NCBI RefSeq assembly: GCF_000152845.1
Contig: NZ_CH902584.1
Span: 3,885,562 to 3,949,561, forward strand
DNA: 64,000 nucleotides
Origin: Roseovarius sp. 217
Lineage (GTDB): Bacteria > Pseudomonadota > Alphaproteobacteria > Rhodobacterales > Rhodobacteraceae
Direction of reading: 5' to 3'
The position numbers and the translations under genes were made by a program. Every line of letters begins with the position of its first letter. The stretch's first letter is position 1. The notes under the pieces are model-generated. The model worked only from the letters and a program-made list of their open reading frames with translations, had not been told where the DNA came from and did not search any database. This document shows, in pieces, positions 56,819 through 64,000 of this stretch.

Positions 56819-58411
56819 ATGACCAACACTTCTAAAGACCGTGTTTCACCACAGGTGACCAAAGACCGTGTCGTAATCTTTGACACCACCTTGCGCGACG
56901 GCGAGCAAAGCCCCGGCGCGACCATGACCCATGCCGAAAAGCTCGAAATTGCCGGGCTGCTCGATGATATGGGCGTCGATATCATCGAGGCGGGGTTTCC
57001 CATCGCCTCCGAGGGCGATTTCAACGCCGTCAGCGAGATTGCGAAGAACTCGAGGAACGCCGTGATCTGCGGCCTCGCGCGCGCTAATTTCAAGGATATC
57101 GACCGCTGCTGGGAGGCGGTGAAACACGCCGCAAAACCGCGCATCCACACCTTTATCGGCACCTCGCCGCTGCACCGCGCCATTCCCAATCTCGACCGCG
57201 ATCAGATGGCCGAGCGTATCCACGAGACCGTGACACATGCCCGCAATCTCTGCGACAATGTGCAATGGTCGCCGATGGATGCCACCCGCACCGAATGGGA
57301 TTATCTCTGCCGCACGGTCGAGATTGCGATCAAGGCGGGCGCCACCACGATCAATATCCCCGACACCGTGGGCTATACCGCGCCCGAGGAATCCGCCTCG
57401 CTCATCCGCCGCTTGATCGAAACCGTGCCGGGCGCGGATGACGTGGTCTTTGCCACCCATTGCCACAACGACCTCGGCATGGCCACGGCCAACGCTCTTG
57501 CCGCCGTCGCAGGCGGCGCGCGCCAGATCGAATGCACCATCAATGGCCTTGGCGAGCGCGCTGGCAACACGGCGCTGGAAGAGGTGGTGATGGCCCTCAA
57601 GGTGCGCGGCGACATCATGCCTTATGAGACCGGCGTCGATACCCGCAAGCTGATGAATATCTCGCGCCGGGTTGCCGCCGTGTCGGGCTTTCCGGTGCAG
57701 TTCAACAAGGCCATCGTCGGCAAGAACGCCTTTGCCCATGAATCCGGCATCCATCAGGACGGCATGCTCAAAAACGCCGAGACATTCGAGATCATGCGCC
57801 CCGAAGATGTCGGTCTCACAGAGACCAATATCGTCATGGGCAAGCATTCGGGGCGTGCAGCCCTGCGTTCCAAGCTCAAGGATTTGGGCTATGAATTGGC
57901 CGACAATCAACTCAACGATGTCTTCGTCCGCTTCAAGGAACTCGCCGATCGCAAAAAGGAAATCTACGACGACGATCTTGTGGCCTTGGTCAACGCAGGG
58001 GTGGATTCCGAGAACAATCGCTTGCAAATCAAGCATTTGCGCGTGATCTGCGGCACTGATGGTCCGCAACAGGCGACCCTCACGATGGAAATCGACGGGC
58101 GCGAGGTTTCGACCGAGGCCACTGGTGACGGTCCCGTGGATGCCACGTTCAACGCGGTCAAGGCGCTCTTTCCGCATGAGGCGCGGTTGCAGCTTTATCA
58201 GGTCCATGCCGTGACCGAAGGCACAGACGCGCAGGCCACCGTGTCCGTACGGATGGAAGAGGCGGGGCGCATCGTGATGGGCCAATCGGCGGACACTGAC
58301 ACGGTCGTGGCCTCGGCCAAGGCCTATGTCCACGCCCTCAACCGCCTGCTCGTGCGCCGCGAAAAAACCGGCAGCGATGCCCGCGAGGTCAGCTACAAGG
58401 ACGTGTCATAA
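56819..58411 (+). CDS. leuA: 2-isopropylmalate synthase
   Basis: 530 residues; condenses 2-oxoisovalerate with acetyl-CoA as the first committed step of leucine synthesis. The catalytic barrel shows DTTLRDGEQSPGATM, FATHCHNDLGMATAN (metal-binding HxH) and TINGLGERAGN; GKNAFAHESGIHQDGML follows. The C-terminal allosteric domain (about 395-520, leucine feedback) is present. The ATG at 56819 has AAAGAG 6 nt upstream. Preceded by the leader peptide and followed by a strong terminator. Confidence 0.97.
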   Translation: MTNTSKDRVSPQVTKDRVVIFDTTLRDGEQSPGATMTHAEKLEIAGLLDDMGVDIIEAGFPIASEGDFNAVSEIAKNSRNAVICGLARANFKDIDRCWEAVKHAAKPRIHTFIGTSPLHRAIPNLDRDQMAERIHETVTHARNLCDNVQWSPMDATRTEWDYLCRTVEIAIKAGATTINIPDTVGYTAPEESASLIRRLIETVPGADDVVFATHCHNDLGMATANALAAVAGGARQIECTINGLGERAGNTALEEVVMALKVRGDIMPYETGVDTRKLMNISRRVAAVSGFPVQFNKAIVGKNAFAHESGIHQDGMLKNAETFEIMRPEDVGLTETNIVMGKHSGRAALRSKLKDLGYELADNQLNDVFVRFKELADRKKEIYDDDLVALVNAGVDSENNRLQIKHLRVICGTDGPQQATLTMEIDGREVSTEATGDGPVDATFNAVKALFPHEARLQLYQVHAVTEGTDAQATVSVRMEEAGRIVMGQSADTDTVVASAKAYVHALNRLLVRREKTGSDAREVSYKDVS

Positions 58412-58434
58412 CAGCCCATTGAGCGCAGAACTGC

Positions 58435-58469
58435 AAAGCCCGGATGACAGGATCATCCGGGCTTTTTTT
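58435..58469 (+). terminator. Rho-independent terminator of leuA
   Basis: AAAGCCCGGATGA and TCATCCGGGCTTT form a 13-bp stem with a 5-nt loop, ending in a run of seven T. It starts 24 bp after the leuA stop. Confidence 0.95.
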
Positions 58470-58541
58470 GTCGTTGCTGTGGTCGTATGCGGCTTCCGTT
58501 GACCGAGCCGCGCGGTCGCTGGGCCGGGGACTAGCGAAGCA

Positions 58542-58715
58542 ACGGACTTGGCTGCCACTTTATGCCAGCCAAGTCCGTCTAACCTGACAGCCTAACGCTT
58601 CCTCTCAGCATCGCTAGGCCGTCACGCCAAAGGTGTGCCGATATATAGCGGCGCACCTTCGGTGCGACGGACGGCCCAGCGATCGCGCGGCGCCCTTCGG
58701 GCTTGATTCCGCGCG
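58542..58715. other. Cluster of three stem-loops in a gene-free gap
   Basis: The 322-bp gap between leuA and the acyl-CoA synthetase holds no gene. (1) ACGGACTTGGCT pairs perfectly with AGCCAAGTCCGT (58542-58578). (2) ATCGCTAGGCCGT pairs with ACGGCCCAGCGAT at 12 of 13 positions (58610-58683) around an inner 10-bp stem (58630-58659). (3) CGCGCGG pairs with CCGCGCG (58684-58715). They may mark a small RNA or an intergenic repeat. Confidence 0.55.
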
Positions 58716-58733
58716 GGTGGCTCAAGCGCCCCC

Positions 58734-60617
58734 CTACTCCGCCCAATCCCAAGGCCGCACGAACTGTCCCAGCACATGCCCCACGGCCGCGCTCTCGGCA
58801 CTGGCGGAGCCAGAAACCTTCGCCACCAGCCCGCGTTTCTTGTCATCCACCACCGATGTCACCCGCGCGGCAATCCCGGCATCGGCCAATGCCGCGTTAT
58901 AAATCCGCGTGATCGCCAGTTTGCGCAGATCCGGCTTGAATACCTTGCCCACCGCCGTCTTTGGCAATTCCGGCAAGACCTCGACATGTTTCGGCACCGC
59001 CGCGCGCTCGTGTACATGCAGCTTGCAATGCTCGAGCAACTCCTCGCCCGTCACCGTGGCCCCGGCCACCAGCTCCACATAGGCGCAGGGGATTTCACCT
59101 GCATGCGCATCCGGCTGCCCGATCGCCCCGGCCATCGCCACCGCCTTATGCACCATCAGCGCCTCTTCGATCTCGGCGGGGTCGATGTTATGACCGCCGC
59201 GGATGATCAGATCCTTGGCGCGGCCCGTGATCCACAGATAGCCATCCGGATCAATCCGCCCCAGATCGCCGGTGCGCAGATAATCACCATGATAGTAGAG
59301 ATCCTTGTTCTTGACCGCCTCGGTATAGGTGCCACCGGAAACGACACCGGGGTTCGAGATGCAAATCTCGCCCACCTCATCCACCGCGCAATCCATCGGC
59401 CCATCCGCCGTGCCCTTGATGATCCGCACATCGGTATAGGGAAAGGGCACGCCCACCGATCCAACCTTCTTTTCGCCCTCGGGCGGGTTGGCGGAGACAA
59501 GGCATGTCGCCTCGGTCAGACCATAGCCCTCGATCACCGCAATGCCCGTGGCCGACTCGAACCGGTTGAACAATTCCATCGGCATCGGTGCCGATCCGGA
59601 AAAGGCGTTCCTGACGCTTGAGACATCCGCATCCACCTTGCGCTGCATGAGCGCGGAAACAGCGGTCGGAACCGTTATGATGAAACTGATCTTCCAGCGC
59701 TCGCAGAGCTTCCAGAAATTGTTGAACACCCCCTCACCGCGATAGCCCGCAGGTGTCGGAAACACCACATGCGCCCCAGATTTGATCATCGCCATCAAGA
59801 TCACATGACAGGCAAACACATGGAACAAAGGCAGCGGGCACATCACATTGTCCTGCTCGGTAAAGAGCAGCGTGTGCCCGATCCAGCCATTGTAGATCAT
59901 GCCGGAATACTTGTGCTGCGCCACCTTGGGCATGCCGGTGGTGCCGCCGGTGTGGAAATAGGCCGCCACGCGGTCGCCCGCGCTATCGGCAAAACTCAGG
60001 GTCTTGGGCTGCCGTGCGCTGGCCTTGTTGAAATCCATGCAATCGGCATGATGCTGCACCGGGTTCTTGGGCCGCACGAGCGGCACAATCCAGCTTTTGG
60101 GCGGGCTGAGATAGCGGTTGAGATCAATCTCCAGCACCGTATGGACATTCGGCGCATGGCGCACCGCTTCAGCGGTCTTTTGCGCGATATCGGTCTTGGG
60201 GAATGCCTTGAGCGTGACCACCACTTTGGCACCGGTCTCGCGGAGAATGGCGCTGATCTGCTCTGGCTCCAACAGCGGGTTGATCGGGTTGACGATGCCC
60301 GCGATCATGCCGCCAATGGTCGCCGCCGCCGTTTCCAGACAATTGGGCAGCACCAGAGCCACCACATCGCCTTCGCCCAGCTTGAGGCTGCGAAAGAGAT
60401 TGGCGGCCTGACAGCACTGATCGTGAAACTGCTGCCATGTCAGGGTCTGCGCCTTGTCGGTGGCCCCGGAAAACAACTGATAGCTGATCGCAGGCCGGTT
60501 CGGAAACTTGCCCGCAACCTCGTTCAACATCTGATAGATGGTCTGAGGGCGCTCGCGCGCCGCCCAAGGCATCTCATTCTGAATATCAAGCGCATCCTGC
60601 CGCGTCTTGAACGCCAT
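58734..60617 (-). CDS. Acyl-CoA synthetase (AMP-forming)
   Basis: A 627-residue ANL-family ligase that activates a carboxylic acid, probably a fatty acid, to its CoA thioester. The AMP/phosphate loop is YFHTGGTTGMPKVAQH; further motifs are GYGLTEATC, YLRTGDLGRIDPDGYLWITGR and the C-terminal catalytic Lys in PKTAVGKVFKP. The length is on the long side for FadD-like enzymes. A 14-bp palindrome lies 104 bp upstream of the start. Confidence 0.92.
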   Translation of the reverse strand: MAFKTRQDALDIQNEMPWAARERPQTIYQMLNEVAGKFPNRPAISYQLFSGATDKAQTLTWQQFHDQCCQAANLFRSLKLGEGDVVALVLPNCLETAAATIGGMIAGIVNPINPLLEPEQISAILRETGAKVVVTLKAFPKTDIAQKTAEAVRHAPNVHTVLEIDLNRYLSPPKSWIVPLVRPKNPVQHHADCMDFNKASARQPKTLSFADSAGDRVAAYFHTGGTTGMPKVAQHKYSGMIYNGWIGHTLLFTEQDNVMCPLPLFHVFACHVILMAMIKSGAHVVFPTPAGYRGEGVFNNFWKLCERWKISFIITVPTAVSALMQRKVDADVSSVRNAFSGSAPMPMELFNRFESATGIAVIEGYGLTEATCLVSANPPEGEKKVGSVGVPFPYTDVRIIKGTADGPMDCAVDEVGEICISNPGVVSGGTYTEAVKNKDLYYHGDYLRTGDLGRIDPDGYLWITGRAKDLIIRGGHNIDPAEIEEALMVHKAVAMAGAIGQPDAHAGEIPCAYVELVAGATVTGEELLEHCKLHVHERAAVPKHVEVLPELPKTAVGKVFKPDLRKLAITRIYNAALADAGIAARVTSVVDDKKRGLVAKVSGSASAESAAVGHVLGQFVRPWDWAE

Positions 60618-60720
60618 CGGTCCGTCCTCCCTGATTGCCCCCGCGTTCCCGGCGCAGGGTTATTCCTTTCGGGAGAGAATGTGCGGGAATTCACAGGCGC
60701 GCAAGTTTAACGCTGCGTTT

Positions 60721-60734
60721 TGACGAATTCGTCA
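60721..60734. promoter_or_regulatory. Perfect 14-bp palindrome upstream of the acyl-CoA synthetase
   Basis: TGACGAATTCGTCA is a full palindrome between the znuA stop and the acyl-CoA synthetase start, within the probable promoter of the latter. It is a candidate operator for a fatty-acid-responsive repressor. Confidence 0.5.
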
Positions 60735-60748
60735 GATGCAGGGCGTCT

Positions 60749-61777
60749 CTAGCTTGCCCCGCCAAGGCAGGTCGCCATCGCCCCGGCCATATCCCGAAGC
60801 ATCTGCGGATAGAGGCCCGGACCCGGCTCTAACTGACTTCCCATCGGGTCAAGCACGCCGTGGGTGGCGGCATCGCCAAACACGGTCTCGACCAGCTTGG
60901 GATCGAATTGTGGCTCCGAGAAAACACACTGAATGCCACGCGCCTCGGCCATGTCGCGCAGCGCCGCAACCCGTGCCGGTCCCGGTGCGGCCGCATCGCC
61001 CAACGCAATCGCCCCTGCTGCGGTCACGTCAAACGCGTTCTCGAAATACTGATAGGCATCGTGAAACACCAAAAAGGGCTTGTCCTGGACCGGGGCCAAC
61101 TCTGCCGCGATCTCTTGGCTCAACGCCTCGAGTTCAGCCTGCCCTGCCTCTGCATTCGCGGCATAGGCTGCGGCATTATCCGGGTCATGCTCGGCCAGTT
61201 CCTCGGCAATCAGCCGCATCCAGGCCCGCGCGTTTTCCGGAGCAAGCCAGGCATGCGGGTCTGCCCCCTCATGGTCATGGTCGTGGTCGTGATCATGCGC
61301 GTCCGCATGCCCCGCCTCTTCTTCTGCATGGTCTTCTGCGTGGTCTTCGCCATGGTCTTCTGCGTGGTCTTCGCCGTGTTCCTCGCCGTGCTCATGCGCC
61401 GCAAACTCTACCCCCTCGCGGAACGGCAAGACCTGGCTGCCCGCTGCGCCCAGTAACTCCACCACATGTGCCTCACTGGCCAGCGACTCGATGGCCCCCT
61501 CAAGCCAAGGCGTCAGCCCCTCGCCCATCCAGAACACCAGATCAGCCTGCTCCAGCGCCGCCGCCTCTGACGGGCGCATCGCATAGCCATGCGGCGAGGC
61601 ACCGGGGCGCACGATCACCTCCGGCGCACCCACCCCCTGCATCACCCGCGCCACCAGCGACTGAACAGGCGTAATATCGGTGGCCACCTTTGGTACGTCC
61701 GCCATGGCCACCCCGGCCAGTGACACCCCGGCCAGTGACACCCCAAGACTCACGGAGAGTAGAAAACGCATCGGCAT
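60749..61777 (-). CDS. znuA: Zinc ABC transporter periplasmic binding protein ZnuA
   Basis: 342 residues. After the signal peptide comes a cluster A-I metal-binding fold with zinc ligands around GASPHGYAMRPSEA, DPHAWLAPENARAW and FHDAYQYFE. A long charged loop (about residues 125-170) has repeated (E/D)H units, typical of high-affinity zinc-binding proteins. The ATG at 61777 has GAGGG 5 nt upstream. The signal peptide contains a 15-bp tandem duplication (61711-61740) repeating VSLAG. Divergent from zur-znuC-znuB. Confidence 0.96.
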   Translation of the reverse strand: MPMRFLLSVSLGVSLAGVSLAGVAMADVPKVATDITPVQSLVARVMQGVGAPEVIVRPGASPHGYAMRPSEAAALEQADLVFWMGEGLTPWLEGAIESLASEAHVVELLGAAGSQVLPFREGVEFAAHEHGEEHGEDHAEDHGEDHAEDHAEEEAGHADAHDHDHDHDHEGADPHAWLAPENARAWMRLIAEELAEHDPDNAAAYAANAEAGQAELEALSQEIAAELAPVQDKPFLVFHDAYQYFENAFDVTAAGAIALGDAAAPGPARVAALRDMAEARGIQCVFSEPQFDPKLVETVFGDAATHGVLDPMGSQLEPGPGLYPQMLRDMAGAMATCLGGAS

Positions 61778-61789
61778 GTTAGCCCTCAT

Positions 61790-61806
61790 ATGTGATATCA
61801 TAACAT
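61790..61806. promoter_or_regulatory. Zur-like box 1
   Basis: ATGTGATATCATAACAT; the reverse complement fits ATGTTAT-N4-T-N-ACAT and shares that pattern with box 2. It lies 13 bp from the znuA start, suited to repressing znuA. Confidence 0.7.
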
Positions 61807-61823
61807 TCAACATCGCTTGATAA

Positions 61824-61840
61824 ATGTAACCCTATAACAT
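61824..61840. promoter_or_regulatory. Zur-like box 2
   Basis: ATGTAACCCTATAACAT; the reverse complement fits ATGTTAT-N4-T-N-ACAT. It is spaced 34 bp from box 1, in the promoter of zur-znuC-znuB. TATAACA half-sites are usual in alphaproteobacterial Zur operators. Confidence 0.7.
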
Positions 61841-61884
61841 ATCAACCCCAAAATGATCCCAAGGTGAACCCGTTGGAGGACCAG

Positions 61885-62373
61885 ATGGACACGATCGGAT
61901 TCGAAGCGCATGACCACAAGGGCTGCGTGCGCGACGCCATCGCGGCGGTCGAGACGCATTGTGCAGAGCACAAGTTGCAATTCACCCCCGTCCGCCGCCG
62001 CGTGCTGGAGATCCTGCTCAGCGAGCACCGCGCGATGGGGGCCTATGAGATTCTCGACATCCTGCGCGACGAAGGGTTGGGCTCTCAGCCTCCCGTGGTC
62101 TACCGCGCCCTCGATTTTCTCGTGACACATGGCTTTGCGCATAAGATCGAGCGGCTCAATGCCTTTATCGCCTGCACCCACCCCGGACAGAACCACACCC
62201 CGGCCTTCCTGATCTGCCGCCAATGCGACGCGGTGGCCGAGGCCCATGCCGAACCCTCCAAGGGCATGTTGGGACGCGCCGCCGCCGACACGGGTTTCGT
62301 CATCGAACAGGCCGTGGTCGAGGCGATGGGCCTCTGCCCGAAATGCTGCAAAGGGGCCGCGAATTGCGCCTGA
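61885..62373 (+). CDS. zur: Zinc uptake regulator Zur (Fur family)
   Basis: A 162-residue Fur-type repressor. The winged helix contains FTPVRRRVLEILLSEHRAMG and QPPVVYRALDFLVTHGFAHKIE. The structural zinc site is formed by CRQCD and the late LCPKCC, with His in CTHPGQNHTPAF. Placement in the znu operon makes Zur the clear subtype. The ATG at 61885 follows GGAGG by 5 nt; an upstream in-frame GTG is less likely. Confidence 0.95.
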   Translation: MDTIGFEAHDHKGCVRDAIAAVETHCAEHKLQFTPVRRRVLEILLSEHRAMGAYEILDILRDEGLGSQPPVVYRALDFLVTHGFAHKIERLNAFIACTHPGQNHTPAFLICRQCDAVAEAHAEPSKGMLGRAAADTGFVIEQAVVEAMGLCPKCCKGAANCA

Positions 62374-63125
62374 TCGAAACCAGAGGGCTGACCGTCTCTT
62401 TCAACCGCACAACCGTGCTGTCCGACGTCAATCTCGTCCTCGACCGGGGCGAGATCGTGACCATCGTTGGCCCCAACGGATCGGGTAAATCCACCCTCCT
62501 GCGCGCCCTCATCGGGGCACAGAAACCGGCACGCGGCGAGATCATCCGCCGCCCCGGCCTGCGCATCGGCTATGTGCCCCAAAAGCTGCATATCGACCCG
62601 ACGCTGCCGCTGACCGTCACGCGCTTTCTCGGCCTGCCAAGGCGGCATACTGCAGACCAAACGCGCGCCGCATTGGATCAGGCGGGCCTGCCTGACCTGC
62701 GGGATCGGCAGATGGCAGACCTGTCGGGGGGCCAATTCCAGCGCGTTCTGCTCGCCCGCGCGCTCTTGGAAAAACCCGACCTGCTCATTCTCGACGAGGC
62801 CACACAAGGTCTCGATCAACCCGGCTCCGCCGCCTTTTACCGCCGCATCGAAGAGGTGCGCCGCGAGTTTGGGTGCGGCGTGCTGATGGTCAGCCACGAA
62901 CTCCATGTGGTGATGAGCGCGTCTGACCGGGTGATCTGTCTCAATGGTCACATCTGCTGCGAAGGCCACCCCGAGGTTGTCGCGCAGGCTGATGAATATA
63001 GGGCGATTTTTGGCACTGGAACCCAAGGCGCACTGGCGCTCTACCGGCATGAACACAACCACGCCCATGATCATGACCATGATCACTCCCACGATCACCC
63101 TCATAGCCACGAGGCCGCCGAATGA
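62364..63125 (+). CDS. znuC: Zinc ABC transporter ATP-binding protein ZnuC
   Basis: 253 residues: Walker A GPNGSGKST, signature LSGGQFQRVLLARAL, Walker B LLILDEATQGLD, switch His in VSHELHV. A His/Asp-rich tail (about residues 228-248, from RHEHNH to HSHEA) could buffer zinc near the channel. I place the start at TTG 62364, with AAGGGG about 7 nt upstream; it overlaps zur by 10 bp and gives the expected N-terminus. Confidence 0.94.
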   Translation: MRLIETRGLTVSFNRTTVLSDVNLVLDRGEIVTIVGPNGSGKSTLLRALIGAQKPARGEIIRRPGLRIGYVPQKLHIDPTLPLTVTRFLGLPRRHTADQTRAALDQAGLPDLRDRQMADLSGGQFQRVLLARALLEKPDLLILDEATQGLDQPGSAAFYRRIEEVRREFGCGVLMVSHELHVVMSASDRVICLNGHICCEGHPEVVAQADEYRAIFGTGTQGALALYRHEHNHAHDHDHDHSHDHPHSHEAAE

Positions 63126-63934
63126 TGCTTGATGATTTCATGGTCCGCGCCGCCCTCGCAGGTCTTGGCGTGGCGCTGGCCGCCGCCCCCTTGGGCAGCT
63201 TTGTCGTCTGGCGGCGCATGGCCTATTTCGGCGATGCCACGGCCCATGCGGCCATCCTCGGGGTGGCGATGGCGCTGGCGTTTTCCGTGTCGGTCTTTGT
63301 CGGCGCACTGGCGATGTCGCTGATCATGGCCACCACCGTTTCAACCCTCTCGGGCCGCGGCTTTGCCATGGACACGATGCTGGGCGTTCTGGCGCATTCG
63401 GCACTGGCCTTTGGCCTCGTCGCGGTGTCGTTCCTCTCAGGCGTGCGAATTGATCTCATGGCCTATCTCTTTGGCGATATTCTGGCCGTCAGCCGGGGGG
63501 ATCTGCTGGTGATCTGGGGCGGTGCGGCGCTTGTTCTCAGCCTCCTCGCCTGGCGCTGGCAAGCACTTTTGACCACCACGCTCAGTCCTGATCTGGCCTG
63601 GTCGGCAGGCATCGACCCGCGCCGCGAACAGCTTGTGCTGACCCTGGCGCTGGCAGTGGTGGTGGCGGTGGCGATCAAGGTGGTGGGCGTGCTGCTCATC
63701 GCCGCAATGCTGATCGTCCCCGCCGCTGCCGCCCGCCCCCTCGCCATCACGCCCGAGCGTATGGCGGTCATCGCCACGCTCATCGCGAGCACCTCGGCAC
63801 TGGGCGGATTGCGGCTGTCTTTTCACTTCGACACGCCGACCGGGCCGACCATCGTCTGTGTTGCGGCGCTGATCTTTGCCACGACCACGCTGATCGGCAG
63901 CGGCTTGCGGCAGCGCGGACCGGCATCCGACTAA
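63122..63934 (+). CDS. znuB: Zinc ABC transporter permease ZnuB
   Basis: A 270-residue ABC-3 family permease with about seven to eight membrane segments. Family marks are PLGSFVVWRRMAYFGDATAHAA near the N-terminus, GILAVSRGDLL-type sequence in the middle (FGDILAVSRGD) and KVVGVLLIAAMLIVPAAAAR. It overlaps znuC by 4 bp (ATGA) and ends the zinc operon. Confidence 0.95.
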   Translation: MMLDDFMVRAALAGLGVALAAAPLGSFVVWRRMAYFGDATAHAAILGVAMALAFSVSVFVGALAMSLIMATTVSTLSGRGFAMDTMLGVLAHSALAFGLVAVSFLSGVRIDLMAYLFGDILAVSRGDLLVIWGGAALVLSLLAWRWQALLTTTLSPDLAWSAGIDPRREQLVLTLALAVVVAVAIKVVGVLLIAAMLIVPAAAARPLAITPERMAVIATLIASTSALGGLRLSFHFDTPTGPTIVCVAALIFATTTLIGSGLRQRGPASD

Positions 63935-63953
63935 AACTGTCAGAAATTACCAT

Positions 63954-63968
63954 TGACTCTTTTAGTCA
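63954..63968 (+). promoter_or_regulatory. Candidate iron-responsive box at the right window end
   Basis: TGACTCTTTTAGTCA is an exact TGA-N9-TCA match with 5-bp inverted arms. TTGACT may also serve as the -35 of a promoter for the gene beyond the window. It shares TTGACTCTTTTA with the TonB operon promoter. Confidence 0.5.
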
Positions 63969-64000
63969 GAGATACGAGAGATACCCCATCAAATCACTCG

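Noticed and set aside
56846..58333. 495-codon frame antisense to leuA
   Set aside because: leuA is unmistakable on the other strand; the antisense product matches nothing I recognise.
58622..58846. 74-codon frame beyond the acyl-CoA synthetase end
   Set aside because: It runs through stem-loop DNA and overlaps the synthetase 3' end in another frame; no coding evidence.

Overview
The window is a gene-dense, GC-rich stretch of alphaproteobacterial chromosome. It most likely comes from a marine Rhodobacteraceae (Roseobacter group). Grounds are the protein types, the very frequent 4-bp ATGA stop/start overlaps, a DUF6446-type gene between glyQ and glyS, the double exbD TonB operon, and BetI-like TetR regulators beside methylamine-type genes. 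No IS element, prophage, CRISPR array, rRNA or tRNA was found.

Layout. 1-4.8 kb: the start of the division and cell-wall (dcw) cluster on the minus strand (mraZ-rsmH-ftsL-ftsI-murE, murE cut by the window edge), preceded by a strong hairpin and about 0.55 kb of unusually AT-rich gene-free DNA. 5.4-15.3 kb: PepSY membrane protein, DUF2946-like protein, acetyltransferase, rpmG, a SleB-type hydrolase, a PPDK-like enzyme with an eroded ATP-binding half, and glyS-DUF6446-glyQ. 15.5-17.3 kb: an exported SPOR/peptidoglycan-binding protein with a trypsin-like domain that has lost its catalytic residues.

17.3-30.1 kb is an iron block. A secreted protein-exbB-exbD-exbD-tonB operon energises the outer membrane. 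Divergent from a DUF2218-fused siderophore-interacting reductase run an AraC regulator, a TonB-dependent siderophore receptor, FhuD/FhuB/FhuC-like importer genes and an exporter-fold ABC protein. RirA/IscR-type TGA-N9-TCA boxes lie at two promoters here, and a third lies at the right window end.

30.1-47.6 kb is the most interesting part: what looks like an undescribed catabolic region for an N-methylated or cationic amine. On the minus strand a polyamine-type ABC transporter (potD-B-C-A order), a BetI-like TetR regulator, a trimethylamine-dehydrogenase-family enzyme, a ferritin-like protein and a small secreted Cys protein follow each other, mostly with ATGA overlaps. On the plus strand are a bicupin, two tandem phytoene-desaturase-like FAD oxidoreductases, a GcvT-family (folate) protein, a class III aminotransferase and a PhyH-type dioxygenase. 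A second TetR is divergent from the oxidoreductases. A phosphoethanolamine-methyltransferase-like gene closes the region. A palindrome, TGAAT-N4-ATTCA, occurs both in the transporter/cupin promoter and in front of the methyltransferase and suggests one regulon; a different palindrome, TTTGAGCGCTCAAA, sits at the second TetR.

47.6-56.6 kb: secreted esterase, periplasmic protein plus hybrid histidine kinase, nadE, an 18-repeat MORN protein, an Fe-S photolyase/cryptochrome and an SDR. 56.6-58.5 kb: leuA with a leaderless leucine leader peptide, an attenuator-like structure and a textbook terminator. 58.5-60.7 kb: a gap with three successive stem-loops, then an acyl-CoA synthetase with a palindrome upstream. 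60.7-64 kb: divergent znuA / zur-znuC-znuB zinc uptake genes with two Zur-like boxes between them.
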